DNA of 64,000 nucleotides from an uncultured Prevotellaceae bacterium (GTDB lineage Bacteria > Bacteroidota > Bacteroidia > Bacteroidales > Muribaculaceae): contig ONIY01000020.1 in the NCBI GenBank assembly GCA_900318065.1, positions 1 to 64,000 on the forward strand, read 5' to 3'. The position numbers were made by a program, and so were the translations under genes. The notes under the pieces are model-generated. The model saw only the letters and a program-made list of their open reading frames with translations, did not search any database and had not been told where the DNA came from. Positions 22,574 to 31,403 of this stretch are shown here, piece by piece. The stretch's first letter is position 1, and every line of letters begins with the position of its first letter.

Positions 22574-24481
22574 GTGAAAACCTTGAACTTTGAAGACTTG
22601 ATTCAATTCAGGAAAAAGGCTCAGGCCGACTTGAACGTTCGTGAACTGAGTTATGCTGCTGTGAGTGAAAAAAGCTGTGGACTAGCCGTGGGAACTGAGC
22701 ACATTGAGCTCCTGTGCTGCGGTGGTACTGGCTGTAAAGCTTCGAGCAGTGCTAAAATTGTCGAGAACTTGAAGGCTGCCATTGAAGCTAATGGTATTGC
22801 CAGTAAAGTTGATGTGATTGTAACAGGATGTTTCGGCTTCTGTGAGAAAGGCCCTATTGTTAAGGTGATGCCCGACAATACTTTCTACACACAAGTGAAG
22901 CCCGAGGATGCCGACGAAATCGTTAAGGAGCACGTGATTGGTGGTCGTCGCGTTGAGCGATTGCTCTATGTTGACCCCAAGACTTCGCAGCACGTTAGCG
23001 ACTCTAAGCACATGGACTTCTACCGCAAGCAGAAGCGTGTCGCTCTGCGCAACTGCGGTTTTATCGATCCTGAGAACATTGCCGAGTATATTGCTCGCGA
23101 CGGTTACATGGCTCTCTCTAATGCTTTGCAAAACCAAACTCCCGAGGAGGTTATCGACATCATCAAGAAGTCGGGACTGCGAGGCCGTGGTGGTGCTGGT
23201 TTCCCAACTGGTATGAAGTGGGGCTTTGCACGAAACTATCAGGCTGAGCACAAGTATGTGGTTTGTAATGCCGACGAAGGTGACCCAGGTGCGTTCATGG
23301 ACCGCTCTATCATGGAGGGTGACCCACACTCGGTTATCGAGGCAATGGCATTGTGTGGCTACTGCATTGGCGCCAGCGAGGGTCTGATCTACATCCGAGC
23401 CGAGTACCCCTTGGCAGTTCATCGCTTGAAGATCGCTATTGAGCAGGCTCGTGATTGTGGCATGCTTGGCAAGCGCATCATGGGCAGTGACTTTGATTTC
23501 GATATTGAGATTCGCTACGGTGCAGGTGCATTCGTTTGCGGTGAGGAAACTGCGCTTATCCACTCTATGGAAGGCAAGCGTGGCGAGCCCACCCTCAAGC
23601 CACCATTCCCTGCCGAGAGCGGTTATATGGGATATCCTACCAATGTTAACAACGTTGAGACTCTTGCCAATGTGCCCATCATCCTTACTAAGGGTGCCGA
23701 CTGGTTTGCTTCGATCGGTACCGAGAAGTCTAAGGGTACTAAGGTGTTTGCTCTTGCAGGTAAAATCAACAATGTGGGTCTTATCGAGGTGCCTATGGGT
23801 ACTACCTTGCGTGAGATTATCTACGACATTGGTGGTGGTGTAAAGAACGGTAAGAAGTTCAAGGCTGTTCAAACTGGTGGCCCCTCGGGTGGCTGCTTGA
23901 CCGAGAAGCACCTTGACATTCCTATCGACTACGAGAGCCTTGGAGCCGCCGGCTCAATGATGGGTTCGGGTGGTATGATTGTTATGGACGAGGACGACTG
24001 TATGGTATCGGTTGCCAAGTTCTACCTTGAGTTCACCGTTGGTGAGTCGTGTGGTAAGTGTACTCCATGCCGCATTGGTAACAAGCGCATGCTTGAGATC
24101 CTCACTCGCATCACCGAGGGCAAGGGAACGATGGACGACATCGAGCACCTGAAGTCGCTCGCCGCTACAATTAAGGATACTGCTCTCTGCGGTCTTGGAC
24201 AGACTTCTCCTAACCCTGTGTTGTCAACTATCGACAACTTCTATGATGAATATGTGGAGCACGTTAAGCAGCACACTTGCCGGGCTAAACAGTGTAAGGC
24301 GCTTCTCACCTACACCGTTAATCCCGAGAAGTGTAAGGGTTGTGGCGCTTGCGCTCGCAACTGTCCTGCCGACGCTATCATGGGCGATGTGCGCAAGCCA
24401 CATGTGATTAATCCTTTCAAGTGCATTCGCTGTGGTATGTGCCAGTCGCGTTGCCGCTTCGATGCTATTCATGTTTTCTAA
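22574..24481 (+). CDS. hydB: Electron-bifurcating [FeFe] hydrogenase, NuoF-like beta subunit
   Basis: 635 residues from a GTG, the only plausible start. It is the flavin subunit that binds NAD(H) and bifurcates or confurcates electrons. Domains in order: an N-terminal thioredoxin-like [2Fe-2S] domain (CCGGTGC, later GCFGFCEKGP), the NuoF NADH/FMN domain (GRGGAGFPTGMKW, CNADEGDPGAF, GAGAFVCGEETALI), the NuoF [4Fe-4S] helix bundle (ESCGKCTPCRIG with a distal Cys in LCGLGQ), and a C-terminal two-cluster ferredoxin (CKGCGACARNCP, CIRCGMCQSRC). This matches HydB/HndC. First gene of the B-A-C operon, 21 bp before hydA. Confidence 0.96.
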   Translation: MKTLNFEDLIQFRKKAQADLNVRELSYAAVSEKSCGLAVGTEHIELLCCGGTGCKASSSAKIVENLKAAIEANGIASKVDVIVTGCFGFCEKGPIVKVMPDNTFYTQVKPEDADEIVKEHVIGGRRVERLLYVDPKTSQHVSDSKHMDFYRKQKRVALRNCGFIDPENIAEYIARDGYMALSNALQNQTPEEVIDIIKKSGLRGRGGAGFPTGMKWGFARNYQAEHKYVVCNADEGDPGAFMDRSIMEGDPHSVIEAMALCGYCIGASEGLIYIRAEYPLAVHRLKIAIEQARDCGMLGKRIMGSDFDFDIEIRYGAGAFVCGEETALIHSMEGKRGEPTLKPPFPAESGYMGYPTNVNNVETLANVPIILTKGADWFASIGTEKSKGTKVFALAGKINNVGLIEVPMGTTLREIIYDIGGGVKNGKKFKAVQTGGPSGGCLTEKHLDIPIDYESLGAAGSMMGSGGMIVMDEDDCMVSVAKFYLEFTVGESCGKCTPCRIGNKRMLEILTRITEGKGTMDDIEHLKSLAATIKDTALCGLGQTSPNPVLSTIDNFYDEYVEHVKQHTCRAKQCKALLTYTVNPEKCKGCGACARNCPADAIMGDVRKPHVINPFKCIRCGMCQSRCRFDAIHVF

Positions 24482-24502
24482 ACAATCACACTTATTATCA
24501 TC

Positions 24503-26263
24503 ATGGAAGAGAAATTGATTAAACTGACTATAGATAACCATGAGGTGGAAGTGCCACAGGGTACTACACTTCTGGAAGCCGGCAAACTCGTCGGCATCAA
24601 TATCCCCACCTTGTGCCACATCGACCTTAAGGGCACTTGTGTGAAGAATAAACCCGCATCGTGCCGCCTGTGTGTGGTAGAGGTGGAAGGACGTCGCAAT
24701 CTTGCGCCTGCCTGCGCTACCAACTGCACTCCTGGTATGGTGGTTTATACCAACTCGGCGCGTGTGATTCGCGCCCGCAAGACTGTGGCCGAGCTCATCT
24801 TGAGTGATCACCCCAACGATTGCCTCACTTGCCCCAAGTGTAGCGACTGTGAGCTGCAGCGCCTGGTAATGCGCCTCAACATCCGCCAGATGCCTTACAA
24901 CGATGGCGAGAAGAGCGAGCGCAAGAATGAGGTGACTCCAGCCATTACCCGTAACATGGAGAAGTGTATCTACTGCCGCCGTTGCGAGACTGTTTGTAAC
25001 GAGGTGCAGAGCGTGGGTGTGCTTGGTGCCATCCGTCGTGGTTTCGACACCACTATCGCCCCCACTTTCGACCGCATGTTTGTCGACACCGACTGTACCT
25101 ATTGCGGTCAGTGCGTGGCCGTTTGCCCCGTGGGCGCTCTCACCGAGCGTGACTATACCGACCAGCTCATGGCCGACATCACCAATCCCGACAAGGTGGT
25201 TGTTGCTCAGCCTGCTCCCGCAGTGCGCTTCGCGCTGGGTGAGGAGTTTGGGGTTCCTGGTATCGTTACTGGCAAATTGGCAACTGCCTTGCGCGACCTG
25301 GGCTTTGACTATGTATTTGACACCGACTTTGCTGCCGACCTCACCATTATGGAGGAAGGTGCCGAGATTCTTGACCGCCTCAAGAAGTTCCTCGCTGGCG
25401 ACAAGAGCGTGAAGTTGCCTATCATGACTTCGTGCTGCCCTGCTTGGGTTAACTTCTTTGAGCACAATTATCCCGACTTGCTCGACTATCCTTCTAGTGC
25501 TAAGTCGCCAGCTCAGATGTTTGGTGCTGTCGCTAAGACTTATTGGGCCGAGAAGATGGGCATTCCACGCGACAAACTCGTGGTTGTTTCTATCATGCCT
25601 TGCTTGGCTAAGAAATATGAGTGCACACGCGAGGAGTTCAAGGTTGACGGTAATCCCGATGTTGACTACAGCATCTCGACCCGTGAGCTTGCTCGACTCA
25701 TCAAGCGTGCCAACATCAACTTCGCTCAGCTGCCCGACAGCGACTTCGACAGCCCGCTTGGCGAGTCGACAGGTGCTGGCGCCATCTTCGGCGTTACTGG
25801 CGGCGTGATGGAAGCTGCGTTGCGCTCGGTTTATGAGGTTTACACTGGCAAGACTCTGCCACGCATCAACTTCGACCAAGTGCGTGGATTTGAGGGAATT
25901 CGTGAGGCCAAGATCGACCTCAACGGATTTGAACTCAAGGTGTGCGTGGCTCACACTCTGAGCAATGCTCGCATCATCATGGACAAGCTTCGCGCTGGCG
26001 AACTCGACTACCACGTTGTTGAGGTTATGGCATGTCCTGGTGGATGTATTGGTGGTGCTGGTCAGCCCTACCATCACGGAAACTTCGATGTTATCCAAGG
26101 ACGTTGCGACGCCCTCTATGCCGAGGACGAAGGAAAGCCCATCCGCAAGAGTCATGAGAACCCCGACATCCAGAAGCTCTACAAGGAATTCCTGGGCGAG
26201 CCTCTGAGCGAGAAGTCTCACCACTTGCTACACACTCACTATTTTGACAGAACTATTAAGTAA
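24503..26263 (+). CDS. hydA: Electron-bifurcating [FeFe] hydrogenase, catalytic alpha subunit
   Basis: 586 residues, normal for M3-type trimeric enzymes. It makes or consumes H2 using NADH and ferredoxin together with HydB and HydC. The N-terminal [2Fe-2S] domain (CHIDLKGTC, ASCRLC) is followed by the His-ligated cluster (HPNDCLTCPKCSDCELQ), two [4Fe-4S] ferredoxin motifs (CIYCRRCETVC, CTYCGQCVAVCP) and the H-cluster domain. All three H-cluster signatures are intact: TSCCPAW, MPCLAKKYE and MACPGGCIGGAGQP. It is cytoplasmic, with no Tat signal. The maturases HydE, HydF and HydG are not in the window. The gap to hydC is 25 bp. Confidence 0.97.
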   Translation: MEEKLIKLTIDNHEVEVPQGTTLLEAGKLVGINIPTLCHIDLKGTCVKNKPASCRLCVVEVEGRRNLAPACATNCTPGMVVYTNSARVIRARKTVAELILSDHPNDCLTCPKCSDCELQRLVMRLNIRQMPYNDGEKSERKNEVTPAITRNMEKCIYCRRCETVCNEVQSVGVLGAIRRGFDTTIAPTFDRMFVDTDCTYCGQCVAVCPVGALTERDYTDQLMADITNPDKVVVAQPAPAVRFALGEEFGVPGIVTGKLATALRDLGFDYVFDTDFAADLTIMEEGAEILDRLKKFLAGDKSVKLPIMTSCCPAWVNFFEHNYPDLLDYPSSAKSPAQMFGAVAKTYWAEKMGIPRDKLVVVSIMPCLAKKYECTREEFKVDGNPDVDYSISTRELARLIKRANINFAQLPDSDFDSPLGESTGAGAIFGVTGGVMEAALRSVYEVYTGKTLPRINFDQVRGFEGIREAKIDLNGFELKVCVAHTLSNARIIMDKLRAGELDYHVVEVMACPGGCIGGAGQPYHHGNFDVIQGRCDALYAEDEGKPIRKSHENPDIQKLYKEFLGEPLSEKSHHLLHTHYFDRTIK

Positions 26264-26288
26264 TTATTGGCTAAATCCACTATAAATT

Positions 26289-26777
26289 ATGGCAAAAGCA
26301 AAAGAAATGAAATTGGCATGTAATGTCATTGAGCAGGTGGAGGCCATCTGCGACAAGCATGGTAATAAACCAGGTGAGCTCATCAATATCCTTCACGAGG
26401 CTCAGTCGTTGCACGGCTACCTCCCCGAGGAGATGCAGCGCATTATTGCACGCAAACTTAACATTCCCGCCTCTAAGGTTTATGGTGTAGTGACATTCTA
26501 CTCGTTCTTCACCATGACTCCTAAGGGCAAGCACCCAATCTCGGTGTGTCTCGGTACTGCATGCTACGTGCGTGGTTCGGAGAAACTGCTCGAGGAAATC
26601 AAGCGCATCTTGGGTATTGAGGTGGGCGAGACCACTCCCGATGGCAAGTTCTCTCTCGACTGCCTGCGTTGCGTGGGCGCCTGTGGTCTTGCACCTGTGG
26701 TAACCATTGGTGAGAAGGTTTACGGTCGCCTCCAGCCTAAGGACGTTCAAAAGATTCTCGACGAGGTGGATAACTGA
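26289..26777 (+). CDS. hydC: Electron-bifurcating [FeFe] hydrogenase, NuoE-like gamma subunit
   Basis: 162 residues. A helical N-terminus (ICDKHGNKPGELINILHEAQSLHGYLPEEMQRIIARKLNIP) is followed by a thioredoxin-like [2Fe-2S] domain with its four Cys in the NuoE arrangement, CLGTACYVRGS and DCLRCVGACGLAP. It passes electrons to the flavin subunit HydB. It is last in the operon. The order B-A-C differs from the C-B-A order of Thermotoga maritima. A strong terminator follows 23 bp downstream. Confidence 0.96.
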   Translation: MAKAKEMKLACNVIEQVEAICDKHGNKPGELINILHEAQSLHGYLPEEMQRIIARKLNIPASKVYGVVTFYSFFTMTPKGKHPISVCLGTACYVRGSEKLLEEIKRILGIEVGETTPDGKFSLDCLRCVGACGLAPVVTIGEKVYGRLQPKDVQKILDEVDN

Positions 26778-26800
26778 TAATCCTTTCCTTATTCAATACA

Positions 26801-26839
26801 GAAACGGTCATATTCTTGATGAATATGGCCGTTTCTTTT
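26801..26839 (+). terminator. Terminator of the hydBAC operon
   Basis: A 15-bp stem (26801-26815 with 26821-26835) with one G-U pair and a 5-nt loop is followed by TTTTA. It could also serve the convergent U32 gene. Confidence 0.85.
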
Positions 26840-26874
26840 ACGTCTTAGTTTTTTGTCGCCTGACAGATTTCTTA

Positions 26875-28725
26875 TTATGCTTGCACAATGGAAATCTTCA
26901 TTTCGCATTGATTGCAGTCGCAGTCAACTCGCAGCAAGGTCTTGCCATTGCGCAGCAGTAGTGGCACGGGAAGTTTGTTGCGTGAGTCACGGTCTTTGAG
27001 GCAGGCGCCCAGTTCCCTGCGCAGGCAGTAGCGTGTGGTCATGACGGGATGGCTGGGAATTTCGTTGCTCTTGCGGCACTCGAGGGCTGGCTCTATGCTT
27101 GCCACGCCATGGTCGAGGTAGAACTGATGTGCCAGTTGGTTGGCAACATTGTCGGCGCTGGCAAGGTCTTGATATGGGAACATTGCGTTCTTGTCCTCAG
27201 GGCGGCGCAAGTCGCGACAATAGGAGTTCTTGTGGGCTCGCTCAAGCATTTCTAATGTCTCTCTCCTGAGTTGGGTGAGGGTGGATGCGGGGATGAAGTA
27301 GTCGCCCATGATGTCGCAGTTGCGCAATGTGAAAATGGTGTTGCCAAGTTTCGACAGCACTTGTCGCTGGCGCTCGGATTGAGGTTGCTTGGCAACTTGA
27401 GGCTCGCTGTCGAGGGTGATAGTGTGCACTGCCATAGCGCCTCGCTCGTCGTTGGCTTTGAGGCACACCATGTTTCCTGTGGTCCACAGCGTGAAATCAA
27501 CGGCAATTTTCCTTTCGGCACTAGGCTTGGCAAGGATGTCGTTAAATTCTTTGTCAAAGGTCTTGTAAACTTTGTCGCCTGCTTTAATGTCGCATTTTTC
27601 TTTGAGAATCAGTCTCTTGCCGTCAACTCTATTGACTCTGAAACCATCGTAGTTGCCACTGGCGTCAAGAAAACTGAGCCCGTCACCATTCACAATAGTC
27701 GATGCTGTGTCGAGTGTAATGACATTGCCGCTCGCTCTCGACACCTTGCCCAGATATTCTCCTTGTGACTTTGGGGTGTGAATCGACGCCATCTTGGTGC
27801 CGTTCTTGGGATTTCGTCCGTCAATGAAATAGTGGGTGAATGACCGGTTGAAACTCTTGCTTAGCGATGGGGTGAATGTGAAAGTGGATGTGCCTGCCGA
27901 GCTTCTCGCGAGATTGTCACTCGAGGCGATAATGTGGTCGAGTGCTTGGCGGTAGTAGGCAACAACATTTTTCACGTATTCCACGTCTTTGAGCCTGCCC
28001 TCTATCTTGAACGACGAGATGCCGGCGTCTATCATTGAGCGAAGGCGGTCGCTGGCATTGAGGTCGCGCAGCGAGAGCAGGTGCTTGGATTTCATTAACT
28101 TGTGGCCGTCGCTATCCTCCAGGTCGTAGCTCAGGCGGCAGAATTGCGCACACTCGCCGCGGTTGGCGCTTCGGTGTTTTAGTGCCTCGCTAATCTGGCA
28201 ACGGCCACTGTAGCTCACGCACAATGCACCATGGCAGAAGCCCTCGAGGGGCACTTTCACGCTTGTGCTAATGGATTTAATCTCCTCAAGCGATAGTTCG
28301 CGCGCTAGAACCAGCTGAGCAAACCCCATCTGCTCAAGAAACTGTGCCTTCTCCACAGTTCGCATGTCGCACTGAGTGCTGGCATGAAGGGCAATGGGGG
28401 GCAGGTCGAGCCTAAGCAATGCCATGTCCTGGACTATGAGCGCATCCACACCTGCGTTATAGAGGTCATGGATCATCGCCTCAACAGCTTTCAACTCATG
28501 GTCATAGACGATGGTGTTGACAGTGCAATAGATGCGGGCTTCATATTGATGGGCAAAGTCAACAAGACGTTTAATGGACTGGATGTCGTTGCCTGCCTGC
28601 GACCGTGCCCCAAATGCGCTGGCACCAATGTATACCGCATCGGCACCGTGCTTGATGGCCTCGATGCCTATTTCTTCGTTCTTGGCTGGAGCAAGAAGTT
28701 CTATGGGGCGCTGTTTGGAGTGCAT
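26875..28725 (-). CDS. U32 family peptidase / RlhA-like protein
   Basis: 616 residues. The N-terminal U32 domain (ELLAPAKNEEIGIEAIKHGADAVYIG, then EGFCHGALCVSYSGRCQIS and NRGECAQFCR) carries the Cys cluster shared by YhbU/YegQ and RlhA. The C-terminal half holds an extra beta-barrel and a Cys-rich tail (CLRRELGACL, CDCNQCEM). Family members are needed for 23S rRNA C2501 hydroxylation (RlhA) or tRNA hydroxylation (TrhP), and are probably Fe-S, prephenate-dependent RNA enzymes rather than proteases. The length is closer to RlhA (~650) than TrhP (~450). It lies just downstream of tRNA-Met on the same strand. Confidence 0.85.
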   Translation of the reverse strand: MHSKQRPIELLAPAKNEEIGIEAIKHGADAVYIGASAFGARSQAGNDIQSIKRLVDFAHQYEARIYCTVNTIVYDHELKAVEAMIHDLYNAGVDALIVQDMALLRLDLPPIALHASTQCDMRTVEKAQFLEQMGFAQLVLARELSLEEIKSISTSVKVPLEGFCHGALCVSYSGRCQISEALKHRSANRGECAQFCRLSYDLEDSDGHKLMKSKHLLSLRDLNASDRLRSMIDAGISSFKIEGRLKDVEYVKNVVAYYRQALDHIIASSDNLARSSAGTSTFTFTPSLSKSFNRSFTHYFIDGRNPKNGTKMASIHTPKSQGEYLGKVSRASGNVITLDTASTIVNGDGLSFLDASGNYDGFRVNRVDGKRLILKEKCDIKAGDKVYKTFDKEFNDILAKPSAERKIAVDFTLWTTGNMVCLKANDERGAMAVHTITLDSEPQVAKQPQSERQRQVLSKLGNTIFTLRNCDIMGDYFIPASTLTQLRRETLEMLERAHKNSYCRDLRRPEDKNAMFPYQDLASADNVANQLAHQFYLDHGVASIEPALECRKSNEIPSHPVMTTRYCLRRELGACLKDRDSRNKLPVPLLLRNGKTLLRVDCDCNQCEMKISIVQA

Positions 28726-28805
28726 GACTCTTAATGCATGGTTCTTTAATCGTGTGGTAATCTAAAAAAAGAGACCCAAATATTGCTTTGAGTCTCTTGA
28801 AAAGT

Positions 28806-28878
28806 AGCGGGACTGAGAATTGAACTCAGGACCTCCGGGTTATGAATCCGACGCTCTAACCATCTGAGCTATCCCGCC
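28806..28878 (-). tRNA. tRNA-Met (CAT), elongator type
   Basis: A 73-nt cloverleaf on the - strand. The acceptor GGCGGGA pairs with TCCCGCT, with GCTCAGATGGTTAGAGC as the D arm, anticodon loop TTCATAA and T arm CTGAG-TTCAATT-CTCAG. The paired first acceptor base argues against the initiator. A CAT anticodon can also be the lysidine-modified tRNA-Ile2. No CCA is encoded. Confidence 0.9.
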
Positions 28879-28896
28879 ATTTCACTTTTGCGACTG

Positions 28897-28927
28897 CAAA
28901 GGTACAACATTTTTTTATTCTGTGCAA
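28897..28927 (-). promoter_or_regulatory. Promoter of tRNA-Met
   Basis: On the - strand TTG (28925-28927), 20 bp, then TACCTTTG (28897-28904), 18 bp before the tRNA 5' end. Confidence 0.65.
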
Positions 28928-28984
28928 CACCTTTGGCGTTTTTTTGCCAAAAAAGTTGTAAATAGTGTCTCTAAGTGGTGTTGT

Positions 28985-30283
28985 TTATTGCTCTGTCAAT
29001 TTGTTTTTATCGCAAGCGATGACCACTCTAAGTTTCTCCAGGTCGAAGTAGCGTTGCGCGATGGTCAATAGTTGGTCGCTTGTAACGTTTATTATCTCTT
29101 GCACTTGCTCGTTGAAGTACTCGGGATATACACCATAGCAAAACATATTGCCAATGTAGCCACCAATGTTGAACGGCGTGTCAAGTGTCTTGACGAGGTC
29201 GCTCAGCATGTGCCGCTTCACTATGTCGAGTTCTTGCTGTGGGATTGGCTCTTCTTGAAGCCGTCGCATCTCTTTCTTGGTTTCCTCGATCACTTGCCAT
29301 GTGTATTGGGTGTCACTCTCGGTGGAGATGCCTATATATCCGTCAAAGGCGCGGCCGCTAAGGCTGGAGTTGATGCCATAGGTGTAGCCCTTGTCTTCAC
29401 GGATGTTGGACATGAGCCGGCTGCCAAAGTATCCGCCCAGAACTGTGACAAGGACTCGTAACTTGAAGTAGTCGGGGTGCTTGCGTGGGATGGCTTTGAT
29501 CATCATCACTATTGCCGACTGCACAGCACCTTCTTTGTTAACTACACGAAGCATATCATCGCTAGGCGTGGCAGGCGGCTCGAGGATGGGCGATGGAGCC
29601 CCATCGGGTTTCCACTCTCCAAGCACGTTGTCAACGATTTTCAGTTCGCGGTCGGTGATGTTGCCTGCAAAGACGATGTTGCAGTTCTGTGCCTTGAAAT
29701 TGCTGTTGTAGAAGTTCTTGATATCGTCTTGTGTCAGGGCGTTGATGTCGGTGGGGGTTGGGTCGGTGGCAAGGGGATGATGGTCACCATAGTAGAGACG
29801 CATGATCTCTTTGTTGGCAATGTATTTCACCGTTTCTCTCGCTGTGGCACAACTCACCGTGAGCTGACGCTTGATGAGGTCAAACTCGTTGTCGGGGAAG
29901 GTGGGGAAGCGCAGCGAGTCAACAAGGATGGGCAGTGTCTTGTCGAAGTTCTCGTTGAGCGACGACAGGGCAAAGGCGGTGCAGTTGTCATGGGTTTGCA
30001 ACGATCGCCATGCACCATAGAAGTCGATTGCCTCGGCTATCTGGCTGTAGGTCATGTTTCTGTTGCCGTTGAACACCGACATCGCGCACGACGTGGCTTG
30101 CATGGGCCTCGACTCCTGGAAGGCTCCGCCGGTGATGTAGAGTGAGATTTTGTTGATTTCGTCCTCGCCATTGCCGGTCACCCACATCTTTATGCCATTT
30201 GACAGGGTGATGGGAGCAGGAACATCGAGCCTGATTTCCTTGAAGTCGGTGATGGGTGGGGGAGTGCTGCGGTCTACTGCCAT
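28985..30283 (-). CDS. M16-family (insulinase-like) protein lacking the zinc-binding motif
   Basis: 432 residues with the two-lobed M16B layout. The N-terminal lobe begins ITLSNGIKMWV, and the C-terminal lobe contains GGYFGSRLMSNIREDKGYTYGINSS, the conserved R/Y-bearing segment. Where active members have HxxEH after the GGAFQE strand, this protein reads TSCAMSVFNGNRNMT, so zinc ligands and the catalytic Glu are absent. No signal peptide is seen. It is therefore probably the non-catalytic half of a heterodimer, as in mitochondrial processing peptidase, or a scaffold. The catalytic partner is not in the window. It overlaps the kdsB stop by 10 bp, so it is co-translated with it. Confidence 0.85.
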   Translation of the reverse strand: MAVDRSTPPPITDFKEIRLDVPAPITLSNGIKMWVTGNGEDEINKISLYITGGAFQESRPMQATSCAMSVFNGNRNMTYSQIAEAIDFYGAWRSLQTHDNCTAFALSSLNENFDKTLPILVDSLRFPTFPDNEFDLIKRQLTVSCATARETVKYIANKEIMRLYYGDHHPLATDPTPTDINALTQDDIKNFYNSNFKAQNCNIVFAGNITDRELKIVDNVLGEWKPDGAPSPILEPPATPSDDMLRVVNKEGAVQSAIVMMIKAIPRKHPDYFKLRVLVTVLGGYFGSRLMSNIREDKGYTYGINSSLSGRAFDGYIGISTESDTQYTWQVIEETKKEMRRLQEEPIPQQELDIVKRHMLSDLVKTLDTPFNIGGYIGNMFCYGVYPEYFNEQVQEIINVTSDQLLTIAQRYFDLEKLRVVIACDKNKLTEQ

Positions 30284-31038
30284 GATGCGGAGTTTTGTGA
30301 GATGAATTCTTGCGCTCGTTCAAGGTCTTGTGGAGTGTCGATACCTATTGACGAGTGATTGGTGATGCCCACTTTTATCTTCATCCCGTTCTCAAGCCAT
30401 CGCAGTTGCTCGAGCGACTCGGCAATCTCTAGTGACGACTGTGGAAGGCGAGTAATCTGCTCCAGAATGCTGGCGCGGTATGCATACATCCCCAGGTGGG
30501 TGTAGAACTGGTGCTTGCCAGTCCACTGCTGCTTGTCGATGCCACGCAGGTAAGGTATCACCGAGCGAGAGAAATATAGGGCATTGTAATTGTTGTCGAA
30601 GACTACTTTCACCTTGTTGGGGTTTTCCAGTACTGCATAGTCGCAGTCTTTGCCTGCTGGTTTGACAAGTGTGGCAATATCGGTCGACGGGTCATCAAAG
30701 CATTTCATGAGCGACTCTATCTGCACTGGCTGGATAAATGGCTCGTCGCCTTGCACATTTATAATAATGTCCTCATTGCCCTGATTCTTTTGATATGCTT
30801 CCCAGCAACGGTCGGTGCCGCTGCGGTGCTGGTCGCTGGTCATGATGGCTTTCCCGCCAAAGGCCGTCACACGGTCCAGGATGCGCTGGTCGTCGGTGGC
30901 GACAACCACATTGTCAAGTGATTTCGACACCTGGCGGTACACGCGTTCTATTACCGTCATGCCACCAAGCTGTGCCAGAGGTTTGCCAGGAAAGCGAGTT
31001 GACGCATATCGCGCCGGTATTATTGCTATAAATCTCAT
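30274..31038 (-). CDS. kdsB: 3-deoxy-manno-octulosonate cytidylyltransferase
   Basis: 254 residues from the ATG at 31038. A longer frame to 31128 lacks similarity. It activates Kdo to CMP-Kdo for lipopolysaccharide core synthesis in the cytoplasm. Signatures are RYASTRFPGKPL at the N-terminus, ATDDQRI, INVQGDEPFI and the TxLGMYAYR-like dimer region, all in the usual places. A -7 box TAACTTTG on the - strand (31059-31066) lies 20 bp before the start. The M16 homologue follows with a 10-bp overlap. Confidence 0.96.
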   Translation of the reverse strand: MRFIAIIPARYASTRFPGKPLAQLGGMTVIERVYRQVSKSLDNVVVATDDQRILDRVTAFGGKAIMTSDQHRSGTDRCWEAYQKNQGNEDIIINVQGDEPFIQPVQIESLMKCFDDPSTDIATLVKPAGKDCDYAVLENPNKVKVVFDNNYNALYFSRSVIPYLRGIDKQQWTGKHQFYTHLGMYAYRASILEQITRLPQSSLEIAESLEQLRWLENGMKIKVGITNHSSIGIDTPQDLERAQEFISQNSASWQ

Positions 31039-31403
31039 GTCTAAATAATTTGTTGTTGCAAAGTTACAATATTTTATCCAACAGAAGACCATTTTCACGC
31101 AAATTGTGCACTTGCGCTTTGAGTGCAAACAAAAAGTGCAAACAAAAAAGCATTTGCTCTTGAGGTAACTATCTTTGTTGACTTGAATGATTAAGATTAA
31201 TTGAGAGTTTGTTTTTATTCATAAAAAGCAAATTATTTAATACAAAAGTCTGGTAACGCTTCTATGCGTAAAAGACAATAGAAGAACTTGCTTTCATTTT
31301 GGCATGTTAATACTCACATTTTAGAGAGTAGATTCAAATGAAAATTGGAAGTCGCTGTAATATAATGATTTATTGTGTGTGGTAGATTCGCGTGAAAATA
31401 AGA
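31039..31403. other. AT-rich intergenic region with short direct repeats
   Basis: No gene is visible. A 13-bp unit GTGCAAACAAAAA is repeated in tandem at 31123-31135 and 31136-31148. An 18-bp imperfect direct repeat, GTAGATTCAAATGAAAAT at 31328 and GTAGATTCGCGTGAAAAT at 31382, lies just outside the 3' end of the AlbA_2 gene. The repeats could be scars of an insertion. Confidence 0.6.

Noticed and set aside
22682..23911. 409-codon open frame on the - strand opposite hydB
   Set aside because: It is a shadow of a fully motif-supported gene.
24224..26224. 666-codon open frame on the - strand opposite hydA
   Set aside because: It is antisense to a gene with all hydrogenase motifs, has no family features and is produced by the codon bias of hydA.
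26875..28725. True protease function for the U32 protein
   Set aside because: The family's Cys cluster and known RlhA/TrhP members point to RNA hydroxylation; the peptidase label is historical.
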